DNA of 64,000 nucleotides from Clostridiales bacterium mt11 (GCA_001282665.1 LN874947.1:445563-509562); one strand, 5' to 3'; shown: positions 46,252 to 54,690, counted from the stretch's first letter. Notes: generated by a model from the letters alone, not told the origin. Program-made: numbers and translations.

Positions 46252-46377
46252 TCAACTTTTTCTGTGATAGCAATCTGAATATCTATCTTTTTTTATTGAA
46301 ATTATTATAGTAGTCAATAATCCTCCCCAAAGTACTGTTGCACCTATACCGAAGAATATCGTTGCACTTAACGTCAT
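46252..46377 (-). CDS. MetS-like small subunit of NSS transporter
   Basis: A 41-residue single-span membrane protein, MTLSATIFFGIGATVLWGGL followed by LTTIIISIKKDR. It begins 17 bases after the NSS transporter stop. The pattern (short N-terminus, one helix, WGGL and a basic end) matches the MetS small subunits that accompany MetP-type sodium-dependent methionine/alanine importers. AAAGGTG lies upstream of ATG 46375-46377. Known role in that family: needed for activity of the large subunit. The last 10 residues are polar and may be longer than usual. Confidence 0.7.
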   Translation of the reverse strand: MTLSATIFFGIGATVLWGGLLTTIIISIKKDRYSDCYHRKS

Positions 46378-46393
46378 TTTTATCACCACACCT

Positions 46394-47887
46394 TTATTTA
46401 TTTTTTAAATTAATATTATCTCTCCAAGGTTGTTTACTTATTAAAATTGCTCCAGTAATTCCTATTAAAATAATTCCCCATCCATAAACAAACAAAGCCT
46501 GCAAATTATATCCACCATAAGGTGTATGCATTTCTGTAATAAGACTTTGTACTAAAATGAAAGTTAAAACAATTGGATTTATATATTTAATAAATACATC
46601 CCACCATTTTCCTATTCTATAATAAGATACTGAATTTGTATGGTCACGAATTATCTTAGGTCCTACAATCCATCCTACTAAGATAGTTTCTAGTAATCCA
46701 ACTACAACTATTCCATAGTTATTAATAAAGTTATCCATAATATCTAATAGGTATAATCCTGCTCTAGTTGCAAAGGAGATACTTATAACAAATCCAACTA
46801 ACGAAATTCCTGTTACTACTTTTTTACGTTCCCATCCTATTTTATCTATTATGGCTGAAGAGATCGCTTCAACTAAGGATACTGCTGATGTTAACCCCGC
46901 AAATACCAAACAGGTAAAGAATAATACAGATAGTATGTTTCCCCAACTGCTCATTACTGAAAATACTTTAGGAAATGCTATAAAAGCAAGTCCTATACCA
47001 TCAGATGCAACTTTATCAACAGATACTCCTTGATTTGTTGCCATAAATCCAAGGATTGCAAAAACCCCTATTGCAGATAAAAATTCAAAGCCACAATTGG
47101 CAAAAGCAGTCATAAATGCACTATTATTTATATCTGTTTTTTCAGGAAGATAACTAGAATAAGTCATCATAATTCCTGTAGCTATACTTAATGAAAAAAA
47201 TACTTGTCCATATGCTGCAATCCAAACTTTAGGCTCTTTAACTTTTTGCCAATCAGGTGTAAACAGTGTATTTAATCCTAAAGAAGCACCTTCTAAAGTT
47301 ACACCTTTTATTACTATAATTATCATTATTATTAATAGAGCTGGTAATAATATTTTACTTAATTTTTCAATTCCAGCTTTTATTCCTTTATAACATATAA
47401 ACCAGTTAGTTAACCAAACCAAAGTTATTCCTATTAATATTGGAACAACTATACCTCCAAAATCGAAGGGTGATGATGATAAATTTAATACTTCATTATA
47501 AAAATAACTGTTAGTGTCATTTCCCCATACTTTTTTAAAGCTTAATGTTAAATACTTTATAGCCAAGCTCAAAATCATTGAATAATAGGATAAAATTATA
47601 ACTGCGCTAATTACAGGCCACCAACCAAGCCATTCCCATTTTTTATTTGCTCTTGATATTGCAAGTGGTGTTGAGCCTCTAAATTTATGACCCATTCCAT
47701 ATTCAAGAATTAATAAAGGTATTCCTGCTGTAAATATGGCGAAAAAATATGGAATTAAAAAAGCTCCACCTCCATTTGAATAAGCCACATAAGGAAATCT
47801 CCATATATTACCTAGCCCTACAGCAGAACCAATAGCTGCAAGTAGGAACCCTGCTTTTGTCCCCCATTGTTCTCTGGATTTTTTCAT
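46394..47887 (-). CDS. Sodium-dependent amino acid symporter (NSS/SNF family)
   Basis: A 497-residue transporter of the neurotransmitter:sodium symporter family with 11-12 membrane helices. Helix 1 carries the sodium and substrate signature LLAAIGSAVGLGNIWRFPYV, followed by SNGGGAFLIPYF. Helix 6 and helix 8 sites (LFFTCLVFAGLTSAVSLVEA) are well kept. AGGAGG lies seven bases before ATG 47887. The small gene after it encodes a MetS-like subunit, favouring methionine or alanine as substrate. A 200-base structured leader with two terminator-like hairpins lies upstream, so expression is probably attenuated. Confidence 0.92.
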   Translation of the reverse strand: MKKSREQWGTKAGFLLAAIGSAVGLGNIWRFPYVAYSNGGGAFLIPYFFAIFTAGIPLLILEYGMGHKFRGSTPLAISRANKKWEWLGWWPVISAVIILSYYSMILSLAIKYLTLSFKKVWGNDTNSYFYNEVLNLSSSPFDFGGIVVPILIGITLVWLTNWFICYKGIKAGIEKLSKILLPALLIIMIIIVIKGVTLEGASLGLNTLFTPDWQKVKEPKVWIAAYGQVFFSLSIATGIMMTYSSYLPEKTDINNSAFMTAFANCGFEFLSAIGVFAILGFMATNQGVSVDKVASDGIGLAFIAFPKVFSVMSSWGNILSVLFFTCLVFAGLTSAVSLVEAISSAIIDKIGWERKKVVTGISLVGFVISISFATRAGLYLLDIMDNFINNYGIVVVGLLETILVGWIVGPKIIRDHTNSVSYYRIGKWWDVFIKYINPIVLTFILVQSLITEMHTPYGGYNLQALFVYGWGIILIGITGAILISKQPWRDNINLKNK

Positions 47888-47946
47888 TTTTATTCCTCCT
47901 AAATATTTTGTCTGAATTTTGCGGATGTTGATATTTATAAATAAAA

Positions 47947-48125
47947 AGGTCCCACAGTTTATACTATGAGACCTCTTTTATCTAGGATATTACAAAAGTC
48001 CCATAGTTTATCTATAGGACTTAATTTATTTCAATACAAATAATTAGCCACTATAGATACAAACGCCTGTTTTGGCGATTGCATCTATAGTAGTATGTAA
48101 CGTATCTATATATACAATCGCTATC
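47947..48125 (-). promoter_or_regulatory. Structured leader of the NSS operon, with alternative pairings
   Basis: Going down the minus strand: GCGAUUGU (48114-48121) can pair with GCAAUCGC (48075-48082); that segment also forms the 5' arm of an 18-base hairpin with 48050-48067, mutually exclusive. In that hairpin one mismatch on the plus strand becomes a G-U pair on the minus strand, so the minus-strand RNA is the structured one. Then come two near-identical terminator-type hairpins, AAGTCC(T)ATAG...CTATGGGACTT (47996-48022) and AGGTCTCATAGT...ACTGTGGGACCT (47947-47974, followed by TTTTTATT). I do not recognise a known riboswitch or a T-box. Confidence 0.6.
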
Positions 48126-48367
48126 TTAAGTTAGCTAATAAGAGTAGATTATTTAATTTTGAAATAGATATATTTATGTTAATATTCATAATAATCCTCC
48201 TCTTGATAAATTTACGTTATGATATCATACTATTCTAGTAATGTCAATAAAATATTAAAAATAATATAAAAAAATGTAATATAGTTAATTGTAAAACTAA
48301 ATTAGACCCCTTTTTAAGGTGACTCCAAAATCTTATACTGGTATTCGTGGTGTTTATCACGAGTACA

Positions 48368-48398
48368 AAAATGATCTAATGCTAAATTAGATCATTTT
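48368..48398. other. Perfect hairpin with 13-base arms
   Basis: AAAATGATCTAAT and ATTAGATCATTTT around GCTAA. Flanked by a looser repeat (ACTCCAAAATCTT near 48322 and AAAATTTTGGTGTACTC near 48409), so it may be a small transposable-element relic or a terminator; T-runs occur on both strands. Confidence 0.5.
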
Positions 48399-48663
48399 GG
48401 CATGTTCAAAATTTTGGTGTACTCACTTCTCCTCTTCATTTTCTATATTAAATTTTTGATTTGTATAAAAAATAAATGCATTAAGATATTGATATCCAAA
48501 TACACTTATAGTTTTCATTACTAAGTTTTTATATATATCATTTAGATTATTTCTTATTTGTTAGATGAACAAAATATAATGATGCGTCTTAACCTTATAG
48601 TTAATCTATCAAAGAAAATGCTTATTTTACAAAGATGTGTTACTAATAGCCTATCAAATACTC

Positions 48664-49156
48664 TTAGATTTCTACATAGGAAAATGCATTGCCATGATTT
48701 TTTATTACTGATTCCATATCTTCAGGCTTTATCCAAACTGTTGCTGTATTGTCGGTTAAGATGAATACCGACATGATGAAAATATCGAACATCACTATCT
48801 AATACAACTTCAACTTTGCAACTTGTATCATTTAATACACCGAGTGGTGTGGCAGAACCTTTGTCCAATCCTAAAATTTCATATAATGCACTCTCAGATG
48901 CAAAGCTTAGAGGTCTACTATTTAGATTTATCTTTAATTACTTTAAATCAACTCGTTTATCTTTTTGCACAGATATGAGAAAATATCTTTTCTTTTTATC
49001 ATCCCGTACAAATAAGTTTTTAACTACTTGGTTATTGGTATCAATGCAAAGATTGTCCATTTCCTCTATTGTATAAACAGTAGGATGCTCAATAATATCA
49101 TAATTTATATTCATATCAGATAAATAGTCAAGCACTCTTTGCCTTTCTAATTTCAT
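48664..49156 (-). pseudogene. YbaK/ProX-type prolyl-tRNA editing protein, broken
   Basis: ATG 49154-49156 (GAGGGTG upstream) opens MKLERQRVLDYLSDMNINYD and later VKNLFVRDDKKKRYFLI, the start of a trans-editing deacylase that removes misacylated amino acids from tRNA. TAA at 48938-48940 interrupts it after DKRVDLK; the same frame goes on with LNSRPLSFASESALYEILGL and TPLGVLNDTSCKVEVV. A one-base shift near HVGIHLN is then needed to read TATVWIKPEDMESVIKNHGN to the natural stop at 48664. Two lesions; dead. Confidence 0.88.
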
Positions 49157-49336
49157 AATTAACACCCTCTCAAAATATAGATAGTATTTACTTCGCCTTT
49201 TTACTTATATTCATTGTATACTCTCTCTGTCAGTATATTTTAAATGGTCAAAAATTGGTATTTTCCATTGATTTTCAATTCAAATTCTGCCCTTAAATCG
49301 CCATGTTTTGCATTTTAAATTCATATAAATTACTAT

Positions 49337-49392
49337 TTATCTAGATAGTAAAACTATACATTCAACGTGCCTTGAGGTGACAATAATGATGT
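49337..49392 (-). pseudogene. C-terminal tail of an RlmD/RumA-like methyltransferase
   Basis: A minus-strand frame encodes IIIVTSRHVECIVLLSR and a stop at 49337. HVEC(I/V)VLLSR is the usual C-terminus of RlmD/RlmCD-type enzymes, matching HVECVILM of intact rlmD in this window. No more of the gene precedes it. The stretch ACGTGCCTTGAGGTGACAAT (49365-49384) recurs at 54284. Confidence 0.6.
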
Positions 49393-49580
49393 CTTAAGTG
49401 GACAGTAACCCCTTAGCGGTAAGATATATTTTTAAATTTAAAATAATTCTTCAGTTTATAGTACTCTTCTATCTAATACGATTCTTTAACTGTCTTATCA
49501 GAATAAGTATTCAAATAATTGAACCAAAGAGACAATTCTAGTAATGTAATATTGGATCATTACAACCGTCCCCTTGATAA

Positions 49581-50176
49581 TTACATATTTATCTCCAAGT
49601 AGCTTATTATGTTTTCAAATTGATAATCCTATAAGATTCCAAATGTAGGGTCATAGTACTCACCATTATAATGAATTAACAAATGACCTTTTTACAACCT
49701 CTAACATTTAAAATACAACAGTTTGGCAAGTTAACCATCTTTCCTCTTGTATAAATTGGTCTTCCATAGAAAAATCCAAAGTAATCTAACGTTTCTATAA
49801 CTTTGCTAAGACTGGCTTGCCATTTTATGCTTTTCATTATTTTAATTACTTCATTAATAGAAATTCTGGCAAGCATCGCAAGACATGCTTGCCCATAGAA
49901 TCCATTCTGCGGTTATTGTATATAGTTTATACCATCTACTTTTTTAATAGGATTTTCTTTAGTATATGGACCATTAGAATTAATTCAGCTAAGTCCATCA
50001 ATAAGCTTAAATTGAGTATCTATTTCTTCTAAAGGATTAATAATATTTTTATACACTTGTTTAGTGACTGGAATAAGGTACTTTCCATTTCCTTTAGGAA
50101 CTAATTTACATTCAAAAATGTTACCTAAAATTCTATCCCTACAGGTACCAGTGCTTTTTATCCACAGGTTTCCCAA
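49581..50176 (-). pseudogene. C39-like cysteine peptidase family gene, broken
   Basis: Minus-strand blocks in order: FECKLVPKGNGKYLIPVTKQ, a TGA (49985-49987), SNGPYTKENPIKKVDGINY, a TAA, NGFYGQACLAMLARISINEV, KWQASLSKVIETLDYFGF, then after a frameshift LIHYNGEYYDPTFGIL and ENIISYLEINM to a stop at 49581. CxxACLAM-like with a later H-NG-YYDP pattern is typical of papain-like/C39 peptidases. Here the catalytic Cys region reads GQACLAM. Two stops and at least one frameshift make it non-functional. The first block resembles a DUF1905-like segment, so a fusion is possible. Confidence 0.6.
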
Positions 50177-50249
50177 ACATTAAAAAGGATACTTAAATAT
50201 ACTCTATTACCTTCCTTTAACAAGGCTGACTTAAATGAATATAACATAT

Positions 50250-50742
50250 TTATCTTACTTCCGTATTTTTATAAATTGCAATCCAAACTTCCTGATGATT
50301 TTCTTGCATATAACATTCAATAACAGGAAGATCCGCCAATGCATATCCCGAATTAGGAAGCCATTCAGTATAAATTAATTGTAATTTGAAAAGAGAGTTT
50401 AGGACAAGATTTTAGTTGAACTGTTCCTTTTCTAACACTAGAAGGCAATACGCCATGAAAACTTTTAAATGCACGAGTAAATGCATCTTGGGATTCATAC
50501 CCATATTTTACAGCAATGTCAATTATTCTTTCTGTGCTATTTAATAAATCAAATGCAGCCATTGTTAAACGCCTACTTCTTATATACTCGGATAATGGCT
50601 TATCTGCAATATAGGAAAACATTCTTTGAAAGTTATAAACAGAACATCCTGCAATTTTTGATATTGTTTCATAAGATATTTCACCTGCAAGATTTTCTTC
50701 GATATAGTTAATTGATTCATTCAACTGTTTAGCCCAATCCAT
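50250..50742 (-). pseudogene. AraC/GyrI-type regulator with internal deletion
   Basis: The N-terminal 110 residues are an intact AraC DNA-binding region (MDWAKQLNESINYIEENLAG; ESQDAFTRAFKSFHGVLPSS). After KSCPKLS the frame soon ends, but another frame encodes IYTEWLPNSGYALADLPVIE and VWIAIYKNTEVR, the C-terminal end of a GyrI-like domain, to TAA 50250. About 150 residues of the sensor domain are missing. Compared with its full-length paralogue at 15827 this is a deletion derivative. The DNA-binding part may still be made. Confidence 0.75.
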
Positions 50743-50772
50743 ATTCTCACCCTCATTAAAATCATATCTTAT

Positions 50773-51018
50773 CTAATTTTTTTTACTCGACTTCCTGTGC
50801 CATTTTTTATAGGCTATATTTTTTCTCTTTAATGCTGTCATCCTGCTCATATCCAATAAGAATTTCTCTGGGGTTTTAAATGGTTCTCTTTCATGCTCTA
50901 AATTTAACTCTTTATAAGTATTTTCAAACTTATGACTAATAAGTAGGTCTTTAAGTAAGGTTATATGCCTAGCAATATTTTCATTTGTACTCCTGTTATT
51001 CCAAACAGTTTTCTTGTG
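50773..51018 (-). other. Open stretch without start, unrecognised coding remnant
   Basis: 81 codons without stop directly after the ATPase stop and in the same frame, with coherent protein-like content: HITLLKDLLISHKFENTYKE, HEREPFKTPEKFLLDMSRM and a basic end. No ribosome binding site. Either a C-terminal fragment of a lost gene or, less likely, a read-through extension of the ATPase. Confidence 0.3.
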
Positions 51019-51873
51019 CTAAAACTCTTTTTTATGTTTTTTAAAAAACTCATAATATGTATGTACATTTTCCAATTCTGTCCACTTTTTTACATCAACT
51101 GGATTTTCATCAAGATCATATATTTTTGCTCCAGTCATGGCAAGTAGAAATGGTGAATGTGTTGATATTATAAATTGACAGCTAAAAAACCTTGCAGAGT
51201 CCTCAATAAATTTTGTTAATTCTATCTGACGTTTTGGCGAAAGACTATTTTCAGGTTCGTCTAGCAAATAAAGCCCATTTTCTTCAATTTTTTCTGTAAA
51301 ATACAGAAATGCGCTTTCGCCATTGGAATATTCTTTAACATTATCCATCAATTCATTTCTTACAAAACGGGACTGGGTTTTACTTCTAGTAATATTTATT
51401 TTTTTTAATTGTTCATAATCTGCCATAGATCTCATTTGAAAATGAGAATATTTTGCATCCAAATATTTTTCAAAAAGCTCTTCCCGTTTTTGGTCAATCC
51501 CTTCATTTATAGTACGAATATTTAACATATAGTCAAATACATCATCACTGGTAATAATTCTGCTATTTTCAGGAATTTGATCTTCTAGACGCATCTCACA
51601 CATATTAACATAGTCCTTAAAAAAATTAGATTTATTAAAGATAGAATCACGGTTAATTCCTGCTTTTTCTGCTATTACATTTAATGCAGTTGATTTTCCT
51701 GAACCATTTCCACCATATAAAATCGTTACTGGCTCAAAATTAATTCTTGAAAAACCATGTCTTGATAATATCTTAAATGGATAAAAGGAATCATAGCAAG
51801 TTCTTTTTATCTTCATGAAAAAATCAAATTCCATATCTTCACTTGGAAATGTAAAGTCATTTAAATAAACCAT
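51019..51873 (-). CDS. AAA family ATPase (ABC-type, SMC-like)
   Basis: A 284-residue soluble ATPase of the AAA_15/21 group. Walker A VTILYGGNGSGKSTALNVI near residue 57, signature-like YSNGESAFLYF, Walker B GLYLLDEPENSLSP and the H-loop in FIISTHSPFLLAM. There is no long coiled-coil or extra domain. Such stand-alone proteins occur in many Firmicutes, sometimes with a nuclease in defence systems, but no partner is next to it here. I use ATG 51871-51873 with AAGGAAG six bases upstream; the frame is open 18 bases further. Confidence 0.8.
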   Translation of the reverse strand: MVYLNDFTFPSEDMEFDFFMKIKRTCYDSFYPFKILSRHGFSRINFEPVTILYGGNGSGKSTALNVIAEKAGINRDSIFNKSNFFKDYVNMCEMRLEDQIPENSRIITSDDVFDYMLNIRTINEGIDQKREELFEKYLDAKYSHFQMRSMADYEQLKKINITRSKTQSRFVRNELMDNVKEYSNGESAFLYFTEKIEENGLYLLDEPENSLSPKRQIELTKFIEDSARFFSCQFIISTHSPFLLAMTGAKIYDLDENPVDVKKWTELENVHTYYEFFKKHKKEF

Positions 51874-52042
51874 TATCATCTTCCTTATCATAATATTATA
51901 TTATTAATATCATGGTTTCATTATATAATAAAGCATTGATAATTTGAAGATAAAAGGAAAAGCTTATTATTAAATAGATTTATTGGAAAGCATGGTGAAA
52001 TTAAAAAAGATTAAATTTATGGCACTTAGTTTAAAATAATAC

Positions 52043-52071
52043 TTGACTTTTTATATAGTTATAACTATAAT
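52043..52071 (+). promoter_or_regulatory. Promoter of perR with a PerR-like box
   Basis: TTGACT (52043-52048), 17-base spacer, TATAAT (52066-52071). The -10 region lies inside GTTATAACTATAATTATATT, which resembles the PerR/Fur consensus TTATAATnATTATAA. Autoregulation by PerR is likely. Confidence 0.65.
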
Positions 52072-52130
52072 TATATTGTAATCATTTCATCTTAGTAACG
52101 ATTACATATATTAGACAAGGACGTGAACCT

Positions 52131-52547
52131 ATGAATAAGACATTTGAGGAATTAACAAATGAATTAAAGAATAATGGAATTCGTCTATCTCATCAAAGAT
52201 TAAAAATATTGGAATATATCAATAACCATAGAACCCACCCTACTGTTGATGAGATTTATACTGATCTGTTAGATGAGATTCCTACATTGTCAAAAACAAC
52301 TATTTACAATACTTTAAATACTTTAATTGAAACTGATTTAGTAAAGTTATTGACAATAGAGGAAAATGAAACTCATTATGATATTAATTTTGAAAATCAT
52401 GGCCATTTCAAATGTGAATCTTGTAAAAAAATATTTGATTTTGATATAGATATTGATTCCTTAGAAATAAAAGGATTGGATGATTTCAAAATTAAACATA
52501 AAGATATCTACTTCAAAGGCGTATGTCCTGAATGTTCTAAAAAATAA
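52131..52547 (+). CDS. perR: PerR-type peroxide-responsive Fur family repressor
   Basis: A 138-residue Fur-family regulator. Winged helix in residues 15-85 (GIRLSHQRLKILEYINNHRT, STTIYNTLNTL form), structural zinc site CESCKK and CPECSKK near residues 97 and 134, metal-sensing His/Asp pattern HYDINFENHGHFKC. Gene order perR-rubrerythrin supports PerR instead of Fur or Zur. It is one of two intact genes on the plus strand here besides the IS genes. AAGGACGTG precedes the ATG. Represses oxidative stress genes until peroxide oxidises it. Confidence 0.85.
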   Translation: MNKTFEELTNELKNNGIRLSHQRLKILEYINNHRTHPTVDEIYTDLLDEIPTLSKTTIYNTLNTLIETDLVKLLTIEENETHYDINFENHGHFKCESCKKIFDFDIDIDSLEIKGLDDFKIKHKDIYFKGVCPECSKK

Positions 52548-52564
52548 ATTATGGGGGAGATAAA

Positions 52565-53059
52565 ATGGAAAATAACAAAACACTTAACAATCTTATGGAA
52601 GCATTTGCTGGAGAATCCCAAGCAAATAGAAAGTACTTAGCCTATGCAGAAAAGGCAGAATCAGAAGGAAATTTAAATGCTGCAAAGCTATTTAGAGCAG
52701 CTGCTGAAGCTGAAACTATTCATGCCCTTAGACATTTTAAAGTAGCAGGAAAAGTAGGATCAACTGCTGAAAACCTTGAAGATGGTGTAAATGGGGAAAC
52801 TTATGAGTTTGAAACTATGTATCCACCATTTGTAGAATTAGCTGAAGCTGAAGGAAATAAAGCTGCAGTACAAACATTTACTTATGCAATGAAGGCTGAG
52901 CAAGTTCATGCTAAGCTATATAAAGAGGCTTTAGATAATTTAGATAATACAGAAGAAGTGTTTTATTATCTATGCCCTGTCTGTGGAAATATTGAAAAGT
53001 TTGTACCAGAAAAATGTAGTATCTGTAATATAGATGGATCAAAATTCATCAAATTCTAA
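52565..53059 (+). CDS. rbr: Rubrerythrin
   Basis: A 164-residue peroxide-reducing di-iron protein. N-terminal ferritin-like four-helix domain with EANRKYLAYAEKAESEG... Glu in AFAGESQANRKY, EAETIHALRHF and KAEQVHAKLYKEAL supply the iron ligands; the C-terminal rubredoxin-like domain has CPVCGNIEKFVPEKCSIC. It starts 17 bases after perR, with GGGGGAG before ATG 52565, so the two form an operon that protects an anaerobe from oxygen and peroxide. Ends in a clear terminator. Length and motifs are typical. Confidence 0.95.
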   Translation: MENNKTLNNLMEAFAGESQANRKYLAYAEKAESEGNLNAAKLFRAAAEAETIHALRHFKVAGKVGSTAENLEDGVNGETYEFETMYPPFVELAEAEGNKAAVQTFTYAMKAEQVHAKLYKEALDNLDNTEEVFYYLCPVCGNIEKFVPEKCSICNIDGSKFIKF

Positions 53060-53064
53060 TGCCA

Positions 53065-53104
53065 ACACCTTCTCTAGATAAAATCTGGGGAAGGTGTATT
53101 TTTA
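53065..53104 (+). terminator. Terminator of perR-rbr
   Basis: ACACCTTC (53065-53072) pairs with GAAGGTGT (53090-53097), with TCT/... extending inside, followed by ATTTTT. Confidence 0.85.
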
Positions 53105-53142
53105 AAAAACTAATATTATAGCCAACAATACTTGAAAAGATC

Positions 53143-53337
53143 CTATTTGTTCATCAAAACATGTTTACCTTTTGTGCCACCAGCATTAATATAGAATCCA
53201 TCAATAATTTCGTTAATGCCTCCACCAAACCAGCAGTTATTGGACTCAATAAAGTCAATGAATCTATTGAAAAATTCATCTTCTGATAATTCTATAGGAA
53301 CCTCCAGACAACCTTGAATTTCAAATTCCTTTCTCAT
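53143..53337 (-). CDS. Small YggL-like protein, function unknown
   Basis: A 64-residue protein starting MRKEFEIQGCLEVPIELSED, with FFNRFIDFIESNNCWFGGGI, which recalls the YggL/DUF469 pattern (FDxFIxxIExxGxxFGGG). I start at ATG 53335-53337 after AGGAGG, ten bases apart; upstream in-frame coding to 53415 has no site. The protein is complete and conserved in style but I cannot assign a function. No operon partner; the divergent rubrerythrin terminator lies just beyond it. Confidence 0.55.
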   Translation of the reverse strand: MRKEFEIQGCLEVPIELSEDEFFNRFIDFIESNNCWFGGGINEIIDGFYINAGGTKGKHVLMNK

Positions 53338-53465
53338 AACAGAACTTCCTCCTATTGTATAAATAACCCTTACGTTGCATTTTTTACTGATGTACATTAT
53401 ATAAATGATATGCAACTAATTTATCCTGACCTAGGTACTTAAATTATTATCCTATTCCTAAGTAT

Positions 53466-53987
53466 TTATATAGCCTTATAATTTTCCCTAAATTTTTCAT
53501 AAATAAAGTTTTTAAATTCATCTATATTTTTTAAGTCCTCTTTTTTGATTAGGGATGCTTGATTTGCAGTAAAGTAAAAAATGAAGAACTCTTTACTTTC
53601 CATTAAAGCATGAAATTGGTCATACCTTAATTCACCTCTTGATCTAATTGATCTATTCTCCATTACAATTCTATCTTCATAAAACTTCAAAGTATTAATG
53701 CTATCAAAGGTACCAGTTTTATCTGTCTTAACTCTTTGGGCATTCTTTCTTTTGATTTTAAACATGAGAACTACAATGGTGAAAATGAACATTAAAATCC
53801 AGCTTATAAAAAACCTTACTATACTAAAATAACCCTCATCATAGCCTATAAATAGTCCTCCAATTAAGGCCATCAGTATAAGAATGGGGATAGTGAATTT
53901 ATTTTTTCTAAAGGTGGCAATAAATAAAAACTTTTCATAATCCCTTTTAGACATGCTTGTATTTACAGTAATTTTAGGTTCTTCCAT
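53466..53987 (-). CDS. YcxB-like membrane protein
   Basis: A 173-residue protein with two membrane helices near residues 35-75 (FTIPILILMALIGGLFIGY and WILMFIFTIVVLMF) and a C-terminal soluble domain (DRIVMENRSIRSRGELRYDQ, QASLIKKEDL) as in YcxB-family proteins. Start ATG 53985-53987 follows GAGGGGG by five bases; the frame is open 66 bases further. Alone, function unknown; some homologues are linked to the envelope. Confidence 0.7.
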   Translation of the reverse strand: MEEPKITVNTSMSKRDYEKFLFIATFRKNKFTIPILILMALIGGLFIGYDEGYFSIVRFFISWILMFIFTIVVLMFKIKRKNAQRVKTDKTGTFDSINTLKFYEDRIVMENRSIRSRGELRYDQFHALMESKEFFIFYFTANQASLIKKEDLKNIDEFKNFIYEKFRENYKAI

Positions 53988-54129
53988 ATAAACCCCCTCT
54001 TCGTGAATATGTTTTTGAATACAGTTGAGGCACATAAACATACTTATGTTCATCTATAGTATATAATTCACCTATCATTTCATCAACCAAATTTAACCAT
54101 CTTCACATGAAATAGCTCTAATTATCCAA

Positions 54130-54237
54130 TGTCATCTATAAAATACCCTATTTTTAAGGGTCAAAAAGTAGTGTTTTTTCACTCATTTTTGGCCCAATTT
54201 TTGTCCTTGAACCACTATATGTTGTGGTCAAATCCTA
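54130..54237. repeat. Degenerate repeat also at about 27905 and 57005
   Basis: A stretch of about 75 bases with pattern TGTCA-CTATA ... AAGGGTCAAAAA ... TTTTTTCACT ... CCnA and then ACCACTATATGTTGTGGT. Similar sequence occurs near 27905-27985 (AAGGGGCAAAAAACGGTTTT) and 57005-57120 (before ACCACTACATATTGTGGT). The latter two flank the RlmD tail fragment and intact rlmD. Confidence 0.4.
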
Positions 54238-54311
54238 CTATTTCTCCTCGAAGCCACAATACGTCATCAGAATTGTACTCTCCACGTGCCTTGAGGTGAC
54301 AATAAAGATGT
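54238..54311 (-). pseudogene. RlmD C-terminal tail, second fragment
   Basis: Minus strand: IFIVTSRHVESTILMTYCGF followed by EEK and TAG 54238-54240. The intact rlmD ends HVECVILMTYCGLEK, so this is a copy of its last 15 residues. CCACAATACGTCATCAGAAT is identical at 54254-54273 and 57145-57164. Upstream of HVE it shares ACGTGCCTTGAGGTGACAAT with the fragment at 49365, not with rlmD. Confidence 0.75.
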
Positions 54312-54368
54312 TACATCTCGCTGGTATCCCCTTGGAGGTCACTCTTCAATAATAAAGTTAGTAAAAAA

Positions 54369-54690
54369 TTATAGCCGTGGCATCAAAACCGGTGCACAGT
54401 ATTTTTCCAAAGTAAATGCGGCATCAAAAAGGGACATTTCATTCGCACCATAGAGTATCATACCGCGCGGCATCATCAAGCCCTCCTGATGCACTATCCA
54501 AAGCACCACGTAAAAGTGAGTTTCCATACTTCATCATACACTCAGGATTATCTTCATAGCAATCGACAATCTTATCCAGCGTCCTATCTTTGGCAGTTGA
54601 ATTTGCCAGATAATCCTCTAGATCGTGACGGAACTCACATCGCATTACATCGTGCTGACATTTAGTACGTGTATGATATTGGTTAACCAC
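54369..54690 (-). pseudogene. Amidase family fragment with frameshift
   Basis: EFRHDLEDYLANSTAKDRTL, DCYEDNPECMMKYGNSLLRG, ALDSASGGLDDA and, after a one-base shift, ILYGANEMSLFDAAFTLEKY then CAPVLMPRL: these are blocks from the C-terminal half of amidase signature enzymes. Both ends of the gene are missing. It is more GC-rich than the surroundings (for example GCCGCGCGG), which suggests a foreign source. Confidence 0.6.

Noticed and set aside
28251..48940. Possible stop-codon recoding (TAA read as Glu or Lys), because several genes continue in frame past TAA.
   Set aside because: TAA is the natural stop of most intact genes here (serS, pfkA and others), and the affected genes also carry frameshifts or other lesions. 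Ordinary gene decay explains it.
51019..51873. AAA ATPase as part of a defence system.
   Set aside because: No nuclease, reverse transcriptase or other partner gene flanks it; the next genes are a pseudogene and perR-rbr. Nothing visible supports defence.
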